A stretch of 64,000 bases of DNA, from the NCBI GenBank assembly GCA_038087015.1, contig JASBNA010000017.1, forward strand, positions 124,001-188,000. The letters are read 5' to 3'. How positions within the stretch are numbered: position 1 is the stretch's first letter; each line of letters begins with the position of its first letter. The stretch is from Cerrena zonata. Its lineage: Eukaryota; Basidiomycota; Agaricomycetes; Polyporales; Cerrenaceae. The notes beneath the pieces are model-generated. The model searched no databases and had not been told where the DNA came from. It was given only the letters and a program-made list of their open reading frames with translations. Shown here piece after piece: positions 54,379-64,000 of the stretch. The position numbers and the translations under genes are program-made.

Positions 54379-56055
54379 AGTAGTACCAGGTTGGTTTGCT
54401 CAACCAGATGTGCCGGAATTGACCCTGAAGGAAGGTTGGGAAAGACTGTCAGGAAGAAGATACCGGCGAGTGGCTTACATACTACAGTGATAATCACACC
54501 CGAAGGGAGCGTTTCGACAGGTTTCGACCTTCATGAGCCCGGCGAAAGAGATCCTTAAAATGGGGCCTAGTTTGTCATAAATGGCTATCATGAGACCGGG
54601 TGGGCGTATTCTTGATGGTGCTAGCCGCCGAGTAGACTTCGCGGACATCATTATCGTCTTCTTTCAGGCTATAAAACGAAGGCTGGGCCTAAGGAAGTGT
54701 AAGATATATAGCCACGGAGGATGAACGTGAATTTCAATTTCTTCTCTCGATCATCTTGGATAAAGGAACATAACGATCAGGATGAACGCTTCAACTGACA
54801 TTGGCGCTTCATAGCATGCTGCAGTCTGCACATATGAGTAAGTGTAAGTCTATGCATTTTGTTTTGTAAGTATAAGATGTAAGGCTGTAACGACAACATA
54901 TCAAAATGTCCGGTCTGGGTATGGCCATGCGGTGGCGGCGGGCTTCGCGCGAGATGTATGAGATCATACGTACGTAGCGATCGATAGGAACCGGGATCCA
55001 AGCTGAACATCTGTTAAATTATCAAATCCGCTGTCGATCTTCGTAGCTCACCTGAGGATATTAGGTATGTTGTATTTTGGAGGGAAAGGTAATATTGGCT
55101 GTCTTCGGAGAGCAGCTGAAGGTGGGTGGCATTGAAAGGTCGCGTATCTGATAAAAACTCATCTTATCATAGTTGCACTGCCACGACACCGGACTTCTGA
55201 CAACGTTTCAGAGTTTTTCCGTTGATGTAAAGTTCTTTCAAGTTCCACTGCTTGACGAAGTATATGACCAGGTCGCTGGCTCTATGAGCTCCTTCACGCC
55301 CATGCTATCATACACCGACACTATTCTCGTATTTGTTTGTTGAAGCTTTCACATCCATCTAGAACAAGACCGCCCCTCTCCAATTGACCAAACGAAAACG
55401 GCTCACATCTACTAGGCAAGCGGCCGTGTGTGAGCATACCGTCTTAGCTCGTACAGCTATTCTCCTACATATCTCCTTTCGGAGATGACTCGGGTCACAT
55501 AGGTGAAGTAACACTAAAACCTAGTAACCAGTTCTGATGAAGCTGTCGTTGCTCTGAAATAATTGCTTCGTTGCAGCATGGTCTAATCACGACTACCTCG
55601 TAATGCTCAAATGGAGAGCAGTACAGATGCACACCATATTTTGTTATCCTTGTCAAATATTCACGTTGTTTTGAGAGAACCCGTACCGAGGTGGCCGCTT
55701 GGCTTAACTTTAGACTGGTCTAGGCGCTGCCAGCGTTTTTCTCGCCGGCTCGCGATTTTCAATGGACCATAGCACCATACCGTTGACTCTCACTGACGTT
55801 GTGCTTCTGACTGCCTCGCGTTGCCTCGAACTATCCAGCATCTTTACAGCCCTATTTCCGACTCAAGGTTACCGTACCCCAAGTGATCCACCGGTGTAAT
55901 TCGGAATAGTTTGCACTGACTGCAACCTGCCCCCTCCGAAAATTGGCAGGGGTATATCATGAGGGGGAAACGGGCTCTCGGATGGCCGTCTCAACTACTA
56001 ACACCTTCTCTTGTGATCACTTTCGAGCTCGGCAATCTTCTGACCTTATCATCAA
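54379..56055. other. Intergenic region with a tRNA-like remnant
   Basis: About 1.7 kb without an intact gene. It includes the tRNA-like sequence at 55685-55765, described separately, and the promoter of the RING gene at 56056. Confidence 0.5.
55685..55765 (+). other. Degenerate class II tRNA-like sequence
   Basis: ACCGAGGTGGCCG followed by CTTGGCTTAAC resembles the acceptor stem and A-box of a Leu/Ser-type tRNA. GACTGGTCTAGGCGCTGCC resembles an anticodon arm followed by a variable arm. The expected GGTTCGAATCC B-box is replaced by GATTTTCAATGG, so it is probably not functional. Low certainty. Confidence 0.25.
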
Positions 56056-56983
56056 ATGCCTACGTGCGTCATCTGTCTTGACGTACTGAAGAATCCTGCT
56101 GCTTTACCTTGTGGTAGGTAGTTGACTTGAAGACAGTGATATAGAACTCTGATAATTTCGTAGGACATGTATTCTGCTACGAATGTGTCGTCCAACTGGT
56201 TCGCAACGTCCACCCATATGTGCCTCAACATTTCTGCCCCACATGCCGGAAACCGTACACCTTAAGTGAGTCGATCGAATTTATCGTCGGCTGATACTCA
56301 CTAATGCTGTCTCCCAGCTGCAGTTGACCCGAATCTAGTCCCGCAAAATCTGCAGCTCCACGTATCACCATCTATCCGTAAACTCTCGCTTGATTATTCG
56401 GTACCAAAAACGGTCAAAACAGACGAGCCCGTCGAGTTAGAATGCGCTCGTCTCCGAGCAGAGAACCAATCGCTCAAGAACTGCTGCGGTGTCTGGTGCA
56501 ACCGAGCACGGTTGCATGCCAGAACAACTCTCGGTCTCATTGGCATGGTCCGAATGGCCAAAGACGCCGCTTTGAGTGTGAAAGCCGAGAAGGAGCAGCT
56601 TGAGAAAGAAATACAATCCCTGAAAAGGAAACTAGAGGAACGAGAGTGAGTCAATCACGATGGATATCTATTGATGATCGCTTAAGTTAATGACGTCCAG
56701 CGACTCGCCGCCTTCGTCCTCGTCAGCCTCATCGTCTTCCGACTCTTCAGAGTCGTATCGAATTCTTTCACCTCTACCTCGGCATTATCGCTCGCCTACT
56801 ATTCTTCCCCCTTCGCTATCTCGTAGACCTTCGTCTTGTTGCTCTGACGAGTGTTGTGAAGACTCGTACCATCCTGACTGTCCCGATTGCCAACCACCCG
56901 TAAAACGACAGCGGGAAGACTCTACACTTAGTATTGTAACGGACGTGTCTGGGTCCGGGCATGCCTCGTTTTCTCTAGGCTGA
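56056..56983 (+). CDS. RING-finger protein with coiled coil, third copy type
   Basis: The start ATG at 56056 gives MPTCVICLDVLKNPAALP. An intron splits the Gly codon ahead of HVFCYEC, and QHFCPTCRKPYTL closes the C3HC4 RING (residues about 4-53). A second intron joins to AVDPNLVPQN. A coiled-coil segment (KAEKEQLEKEIQSLKRKLEE) precedes a third intron, then a Ser-rich tail and a Cys-rich patch (CCSDECCEDSYHPDCPDC) that could bind a further metal or be structural. The stop is at 56983, about 245 residues. Predicted to be an E3 ubiquitin ligase. The Cys-rich patch is absent from the other two RING genes in the window. Confidence 0.7.
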
Positions 56984-57827
56984 CGTGAGTAAAAGTCACT
57001 TCATACTGTCTTCACTTTGTCTAATCACCCTTCGAATAGGTGTTTGCAATGACCTCTTGTTTATACCCACCGACGGACTAAAATACCTGTATTGTTAATT
57101 CGTTCAAGACTCTTGTGGTAAATTTCTGTATTTGCTGTATCACCATCTCCCCGCTCATCGGTTAATCTGACGTATCCTGTATACTTGCCTATTGGAAATA
57201 TCGTTGTCCGTTATGGATACTATTCCTACACAAGGTTCGTATATCTATACTTTTATCAGGATTTGTCGCGGAAGTGTCTCGTTACTCATGCATCATGGCT
57301 TAACACGCGAGACCTTCCATGAACGTGGACTGGGGAAAATGTCTCGATTGTCACCAAGTCTTCTTTGCACATTTCGTCAATCATACTGCCAGTCTATTTC
57401 ATGTTCCGGGTTGCAGAACCTACCGTGCGTAGAGGATCATCAGTACATCATTTTACTCGTGTGGTCTTTGTTATTCACTGTCCTTGTTACATCATGATCC
57501 CCCCGAAACCATGGGCCTCCGTACTCGGGCCTCTCTTCCATATGGGTACCAACGTAAGTCATTTTCTTTCACTCTTTCCTTCCGTTTTCTGATTGAGTTG
57601 ACGTATAGATGGGTGTCTTCGGTTGGCCTACCTGCAAGGCCACATGATACCCGACGGATGTATTTTTGCTGGCGCAATAGGCGCGGAGTAACATTAGTAA
57701 CGACTGGGACTCGATCCGATTATTTGAAAAAAAATACTTCATCGAGGCAGTTTTAAAAGGTTTGTCGACTCTCAACTTTCTCAATACTCAGTGTCCCCTC
57801 ATTGATACGCTTCTACGTCCAGAAAAT
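56984..57827. other. Spacer upstream of the MFS cluster
   Basis: No supported gene. GTAAGT...TATAG intron-like pairs near 57553-57608, followed by an ATG, recall the style of the mini-exon array at 8-10 kb, but no sequence match to it was found. Confidence 0.4.
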
Positions 57828-59631
57828 ATGGATTCGGAAGCATCCTCTGCTGTTCAATTCAACTCGCATATACAAACTGACCTTGAGCTTCGTACCTTTG
57901 GAACAAGCGGCGGCGGCGGTCTCGGTCCCCAGACCGCATCCACGAGCGACTTTCAGGCTGATACGTCGGCCTCTAATCTTGACTTGTCTGTGAATGTTCA
58001 GGAATTGCCACCAGTCGACGCGGGTCGGGGAGCATGGACTTTCTGTTTAGCAGGACTAGTCCTCGAAACTTTAGTGTGGGGATTCAGCTTCAGGTATGTT
58101 GCACTACATGCATCGTACTGTAACGATTTACGAAGTAGCATGTCATCCTCAGTTATGGTATTTTCCAAGGTGACCACTCAGAATGTAGCTGGAATATTTC
58201 ATATATATTAAATACGACGACTATAGGATATTACACCACACATCCACCGTTTGACCAAGCCCCTCGTCTTGTTATTGGTGCCGTAGGTCCAGCTACAATT
58301 GCTCTTCAATACGCGGAGGTACGCATTCTAGCGATACCAGGTGTAGTCTACTGAACTCATGCTTGCTCGACAGGGGCTACCTCTCTCCTTCTTCTATGTT
58401 CGATACCCCGACTTCATTCAAAAATCGATGTGGTCAGGCTTGGGATTAAGTGTTGTATCTTTAGTGCTCTCGAGCTTTGTCGTTAACGTATGAACATGGT
58501 CTATATCATTCCTCACCACGCTGACCACAAATATAGCCATGGCTCTTGCTAATGCTGCAAGGTGTAGGTTTAGGCGTTGCAGGCGGTCTGCTCTACTGGC
58601 CAGTTATGCTTTATGTCTCGGACTGGTTCGTCCAACGGAGAGGCCTAGCTGGCGGTATCATATTTGCTGGTTCCGGTATAGGAGGTGAATGTTTCATTGA
58701 CATTCTATAATTACTTCTATTACTGATACCGCCACAGGATTTGTCTTACCTTTCCTAATCAGTGCACTATTGGATAAAGTAGGGCATCGATGGACCTTAC
58801 GTTATCTTGCTTTACTCCAAGGCGTATTGGGAGGCGTGGCCGTACTGGGGATTAAACCCCGTATTCCTCCACGCAAGTACCGTAATGGACAACGCCGACC
58901 TCAATTTATCCCGCCACGAATTCAATTTTTGAAGCGACAAATGTTCTGGACCCACGTGTGTATGCTCACCTGAAATGTCCTTGAACCTTGAGATGTTGAC
59001 CAAACTCACCTAGTCGGTTACTAACTTCCTGCAAGCCATGTCATATTTCCCGGTTTCCTTGTATATTGCTGTATTCACAGCGACCATCTCTTCACCTCTG
59101 TCCGCTACAATCGTTCTCGCACTTTTCAATGTGGCTGGCGTCGTGGGCCAAGTTCTCATCGGCTATCTCAGTGATCGATTCTCCTATCCGTGGATCATGT
59201 TCATTGATGCTTTAGGGTGTTCTATCGCAGCGTTCCTTCTGTGGGGATTTGCAGACACATTAGCTACTGTGCTAGTATTTGCTATTATTTTCGGGGCTTT
59301 GGTATGTTTTACGTCCCCCAATTTTGTTCACGTATTAACGTACGCAAAGGGAGGCGGATTTTCTTCGGTTGCATTTGCAGCAGCAAAGGAATCAGCAGGT
59401 CCTAATGCCGAACAAGCACCCATGGCATTGAGTGCCTTCACAGCGTTTAAAGGGATAGCTGCAGTCATTGGACCGGTCATCTCTGGTTTGCTTTTAGACG
59501 CAGGCAAACAAGTCAGCCACGGACCCTTCGGAAAGTTTGGCTTCGGTCTGGTCGAGATATTTGTAGGAAGCTGCGCTCTGGCTTGCTCAGTTTCATGTCT
59601 CGCTGTTGTTGCCACTAGACCTCGGATTTAG
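57828..59631 (+). CDS. MFS monocarboxylate-type transporter, tandem copy 1
   Basis: The start ATG at 57828. A cytosolic N-terminus carries VNVQELPPVDAGRGAW, then helix 1 (LAGLVLETLVWGFSF). Exon 2 is the 17-nt micro-exon at 58153-58169 (SYGIFQG). Later segments: YYTTHPPFDQAP, LLLMLQGVGLGVAGGLLYW, DWFVQRRGLAGGIIFAGSGI, LLDKVGHRWTLRYLALLQGV, a basic cytosolic loop (RIPPRKYRNGQRRPQFIPPR), AMSYFPVSLYIAVFTATISS, GQVLIGYLSDRFSYPWIMF and LLDAGKQVSHGPFGKFGF, ending VVATRPRI. Twelve helices are expected. Fungal MCT-like MFS proteins move monocarboxylates or related small acids across the plasma membrane; the substrate here is unknown. First of three tandem copies; intact. Confidence 0.85.
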
Positions 59632-60014
59632 GTTGACTAAAAATTGGCCCTGAAAGTATGTTATAGGTGCGAATACATCTATACATCTACGAATAATGGT
59701 TTTTGATGTGTTGCTCGAAACTCCACCATCATAGTATATAGATAGAAATGTCGAAATGGTTTCCAAACTTGTATTATCATCGCAATACTCTTGGCGTTCA
59801 AAAACGTTCAAATGCGGAGCACCGGATAAACATAGGTTCAGTTCAATGTGCGTTTCTAAACTGTATGACATCATCAGTTCGAATTCTAATCAAGCGATGG
59901 GGGTTAATCAATTGCCGATCGAATGTATCGAGTCACAATCTGAGGAATCGCAACTCTTCTACCTGAATATATGGTGATCTGTTGCCATCGGTCTGCCCCC
60001 AATAAGCAGCAGCC

Positions 60015-61796
60015 ATGTCTACTGCTACTTCCATCCGGGAACCGTACAGTGTCCCTCAAAGTGATGTTGAGCTGACTTCTCTTGATTGGCAACGGAATGA
60101 AATCGCTGCTTCGTCTGAGCATCCTACATCTTCAGTGAATGTGCAAGAGCTTCCGCCTGTTGACGAGGGTCGTAAAGCCTGGCTCTTCTGTTTTTCAGGA
60201 TTCATGCTCGAATCTCTGGTGTGGGGATTTGGCTTCAGGTAAGCCTCGTGATAAATATTTATTTGAATTGTGTTTTACAATAATGCTATCAGTTATGGTA
60301 TTTTCCAAGGTTTGTTATGTTCTTGTAATAGAGCCCGGCGAGTATCATTGACCCATGCCGTAATAGGGTATTATACTTCACACCCGCCTTTTAACACAGA
60401 ATCTCATCTTGCCATTGCGGCCGTGGGACCTACGGCTTTGGCTGTACAGTACGGAGCGGTACGTCCTCAGGCCGTATACACCAGAATATCCGTTACAACG
60501 ATCTTCTAGGGCATCTTTCTAGCTTTCTTTTATGGTCGGTATCCTGATCTCATGAAGAAATCCATGTGGTTCGGTCTTGCCCTTGCTACATCCAGTTTAG
60601 CACTTTCAAGTTTCGCCAAATCGGTATACATTGACTAACTTGTTGAATTCCAAGCTGGTATTTACATTTGAAACATAGGTTTGGCTTCTAATTGCTTTGC
60701 AAGGAGTAGGGCTCGGTTTTGGCGGAGCGCTGTGCTACTGGCCAGTGATATTCTTAGTGTCCCAATGGTTTGTGCAGCGAAAAGGACTTGCTAGCGGGAT
60801 TGTTTTCGCTGGTTCCGGTATCGGCGGTGAGTTAATCTGATTGTGAAATTATTTCTAGCTAATGAACCAATTACATAGGGTTCTTGTTCCCTTTGTTTGT
60901 AAACGCACTCCTCGACAGAGTGGGTCATGCGTGGACGCTACGGATATTAGCTTTAGTCCAGGTGATCTTAGGTGGAATTGCACTTCTTGGTGTTCAACCC
61001 CGGATCCCTCCGATTAATTACAGGAGAGGGCAGCAAAGACCTGCCTTCATACCACCGAGGCTTCAGTTTTTTAAAAGAAAGGTCTTCTGGACATTCGTGA
61101 GTTTGCTCATCGTCAATGGGGAATTATTGCTAACTTACTTTTTCTAATTCCCATTTCGTACAGTCTGCTACGGCGTTCATCCAAGCCATGTCTTACTTCC
61201 CTGTCTCACTCTATATCGCTATTTTTACAGCAACCATCTCGTCACCTTTATCAGCTACCGTGGTTCTCTCATTATTCAACTCTTCTGGCGTGGTCGGTCA
61301 AATCCTCATTGGCTATCTTAGTGACAAGTTCCCATACCCTTGGATTATGTTTGTGAGTACCATGGGGAGCGCTATCGCAGCATTTCTTCTATGGGGTTTC
61401 GCGGACACTTTAGCACGCGTGTTTGCTTTCGCCATTATCTTCGGCGGTTTGGTACGTACTAAGACACCCAGATCCTGATTTTTTCTCATTCGTGATTTTT
61501 TTCCTCTTCAGAGCGGTGGATTCTCTTCAGTAACGTTTGCAGCTGCAACGGAAGCAGCGAACCCGAACTTGGAACAGGCCGGTATGGCAGCCAGTGCAGC
61601 CACTATGTTTAAAGGTGTTGCTGCTGTCGTTGGTCCAATAGTTTCTGGAATTCTTTTGGAGGCAGGTAGTAAATCGGTCTCGACTGGTCCTTACGGAAAG
61701 TTCGGTTTCGGATCTGTGGAGATATTTGTGGGATCTTGTGCTGTGGTTGGCTCTATGGGTAGTATCGCTGTTCTCGCTACTAGGCCACGAGTGTAA
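60015..61796 (+). CDS. MFS monocarboxylate-type transporter, tandem copy 2
   Basis: The start ATG at 60015 (MSTATSIREPYSVPQSDVEL). It has the same order as copy 1: VNVQELPPVDEGRKAW, LESLVWGFGF, the 17-nt micro-exon at 60293-60309, YYTSHPPFN, LQGVGLGFGGALCYWPV, VQRKGLASGIVFAGSGIG, LLDRVGHAWTLRILALVQ, RIPPINYRRGQQRPAFIPPR, AMSYFPVSLYIAIFTATISS, GQILIGYLSDKFPYPWIMF and STGPYGKFGFGSVEIFVGSC, ending VLATRPRV at 61796. No lesion found. The C-terminal half is closest to copy 1. Intron positions are shared. The spacing of 384 bp from the stop of copy 1 fits local duplication. Confidence 0.85.
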
Positions 61797-62033
61797 TCTA
61801 TTCGCATGGATATGTAATAGAACACTTTGCACCTAACATCGCATCGTTGTACTATGCTCTAAACGTGTGACCGTGTTCCATTGGGGCCTTCGAAGGTCAC
61901 CTCGTGGTCTTCGGACGTTGAGAGTATCACAGAGAATGACGTTCGGATTTATAAATATGACTCGAATAGATTGCATAAAAAGGTAATCATGGGCATAGCA
62001 AAACCACAGTGATTGAAAACTGAATCCCTTCTC

Positions 62034-63794
62034 ATGAATTTTGAACTTCGGCCACAACCGCCCGTCGGCCGATCCACCGACACAGCTGTAGAGAACTCGC
62101 CAACAACGACTATTAAACATATCCCAAATGTACAACATCTACCACCTATAGATGAAGGCTGGAAAGCATGGTCATATTGTGTGTCTGGGTTTGTCATAGA
62201 AGCGCTATCGTGGGGATTTGCGTCAAGGTGAATACAATGATGTTATATTCACCTTCCTCTTCCTCCAACTTATTTCGTACACAGCTACGGTATATTCCAA
62301 GGTTGGCCACAGTAATGTAATTTTCCTCCCCGGTAAAAAAGACTGATAAGGTTATAGCGTACTATAAATCACATCCGCCCTTCAACCATTATTCGGATGA
62401 AGCCATTACAGCTGTCGGTACAGCTACTCTAGCTGTACAATATGGAGAGGTGAACTCATGATTATAACATTCAAGTTTGGTATTCTGCATATTAGATACT
62501 AATATCGACTTTCAGGCGGTCATTTTGTCTTTTCTATACAGACGATACCCTGATATGACTAGAATTTCTATGTTGACCGGGCTCGCTGTTTGTGTTACTT
62601 CATTGTTGGCAGCAAGCTTCGTAGATAAGGCTAGTTGAAATCTCTTGTCTTTTGTGGTTACTTGGAAATGCTAGCGGAGTATAGATTGGGCCCTTAATCC
62701 TCACTCAAGGCCTCATGCTTGGACTTGGAGGAGGATTGATATATTGGCCAATGATATTCATGTTGCCACAATGGTTCGTCCGAAGGAAAGGTCTTGCCGG
62801 CGGACTGATATTTGCTGGTACCGGAGTTGGAGGTAGATGCACGTATTGTGGTACACTCTCTGTCTCGCTGACGCGTCTGCAATTAGGTTTCATCTGCCCT
62901 CTTCTAGTCAATAAGCTTCTGGACGCAACTGGTCACCGCTGGACTCTTCGAATCTGGGCTATGATACAGACAGTGACTACTGGTGTAGCGATATTCGGGA
63001 TCCGACCCCGCGAACCGCCTACGAGGTATAGATCCCATAGAGAGAGACCAAGTTTAATTCCAGCCTGCCTACGGTTCATCAAGCGACCTGTTTTTTGGAC
63101 ATTCGTGCGTTTTGTCTTAGTGCCTCTTTTAAGATTATCTAATTTGGTTCAATGTTAGGTGATAACTACCACTTTACAGGCTCTTTCATACTTTCCGGTT
63201 TCGCTCTACATCGCATCCTTCACGACGTCCATCTCATCACCGCTGTCGGCAACAATCGTCTTATCTTTGTTCAATTCATCCAGCGTGATAGGACGAGTCA
63301 CTATAGGATACCTATCGGATAGGTATCCTTACCCTTGGATTATGTTTGCTAGTCTACTGGGTAGCGGAATGGCCGCGTTCCTGTTACGGGGCTTTGCCGA
63401 CACGCTGACTCGTGTATTTGTCTTCGTTATCGTCTTTGGTAGCTTGGTATGTGTTATGTTTTCAAGATAGACAGGACTTATCACTGACCATCTTATACAG
63501 AGTGGAGGTTTCTCTTCGGTGGGATTTGCTGCGGCCACAGACTCATCTGCTCCGAATACCGAGCAGGCCCCTATGGCATTCAGTACGGCTGTATCTTTAA
63601 AGGGGGTCGCAGCGCTGGTCGGCCCCGTTGTTTCTGGTGCATTACTGCAAGCGGGGCGGTCAGCGTCATTCAGTAACAGTACGTATGGAAAGTTTGGCTT
63701 CGGAGCCGTAGAGATATTTGTAGGATCATGCGCTGTAGCGGGTTCGCTGTCGAGTCTTGCTGTCCTCGCAACCAGACCACGTATACGGGGCTAG
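62034..63794 (+). CDS. MFS monocarboxylate-type transporter, tandem copy 3
   Basis: The first ATG in frame is at 62034 (MNFELRPQPPVGRSTDTAVE). It keeps VQHLPPIDEGWKAW, the 17-nt micro-exon at 62285-62301 (QG of the other copies becomes QA), YYKSHPPFNHY, GLMLGLGGGLIYWPM, WFVRRKGLAGGLIFAGTGVG, LLDATGHRWTLRIWAMIQ, RYRSHRERPSLIPACLRF, LSYFPVSLYIASFTTSIS, VTIGYLSDRYPYPWIMF and YGKFGFGAVEIFVGSC, ending TRPRIRG at 63794. It is the most diverged of the three. At 62630 the intron after FVDK seems to use a GC donor (GCTAGT). The stretch IGYLSDRYP is encoded by a perfect 11-bp inverted repeat. Intact otherwise. Confidence 0.82.
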
Positions 63795-64000
63795 ATGTCG
63801 AATTAAAAGTGATATTGGAGACCATACAATGAGCGTTCAAACGCAAGAGCCTGTAATATTCCATCTGCGGACTAAGGTATAACTAACAAGAATGTACATA
63901 CAGTATGATAGAATCCAGCGAGCAATTTCTACAAATACAGACACGGAACCGAATGCAAATGTCCACACGAGAATAACAATCGAAATGAGATGAATCGAGG
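63795..64000. other. Right edge, 3' flank of the last MFS gene
   Basis: Only 206 bp remain; no feature can be supported. Confidence 0.5.

Noticed and set aside
1..64000. Transposable element ends, CRISPR arrays, rRNA genes
   Set aside because: No long terminal repeats, reverse transcriptase or transposase motifs, regular spacer arrays or rRNA stretches were recognised by eye. CRISPR is not expected in a fungus.

Overview
The window looks like nuclear DNA of a basidiomycete fungus, most likely an Agaricomycete. Nearly every gene is cut by short introns, mostly about 50-80 nt, with GTRNGT donors and YAG acceptors. The gene families also fit: an F-box/LRR-like cluster, a seven-helix membrane protein, fungal MFS transporters, a She3-like coiled-coil protein, a PACT-domain spindle-pole protein and a Reg1-type phosphatase subunit. 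The species cannot be named from sequence alone. Exon joins were worked out by hand from splice signals, reading phase and comparison between paralogs, so exact borders are provisional where noted.

Layout. 0-1 kb: fragments of a minus-strand gene running off the left edge. 3.4-4.2 kb: a small three-exon gene of unknown function. 4.2-12.9 kb: no intact gene. It holds a diverged ~1.2 kb tandem duplication (5.6-8.05 kb) and an array of ~300-340 bp units (8.2-9.96 kb) in which spliceable mini-exons and introns alternate. 12.9-18 kb: a 1125-aa Reg1-like protein phosphatase 1 regulator whose first intron is about 1.57 kb and itself holds a ~400 bp tandem repeat. 19.4-25.7 kb: three F-box-type genes, two of them broken. 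26.1-37.1 kb: a cytochrome P450, a RING/coiled-coil protein, a nitronate monooxygenase and a secreted FAD-linked oxidoreductase. 37.6-46.5 kb: a divergent pair, a She3-like RNA-transport adaptor and a pericentrin/PACT-type spindle-pole-body protein. 47.2-51.1 kb: an MFS pseudogene whose last ~80 bp lie 3.1 kb downstream of its body, with a seven-helix membrane protein gene between. 51.4-57 kb: a second and third RING/coiled-coil gene on either side of a second nitronate monooxygenase. 57.8-63.8 kb: three tandem MFS transporters with identical gene structure, including a 17-nt micro-exon.

Functional picture. The redox enzymes (P450, two nitronate monooxygenases, FAD oxidoreductase) and the transporters suit metabolic or detoxification roles, but nothing in the sequence proves that they form one pathway. 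The most unusual parts are the mini-exon repeat array, in which splice sites are kept while exons carry stops, and a set of single-base indels, mostly in homopolymers, in otherwise well-conserved genes. The indels point either to recent gene decay or to base-level assembly errors.
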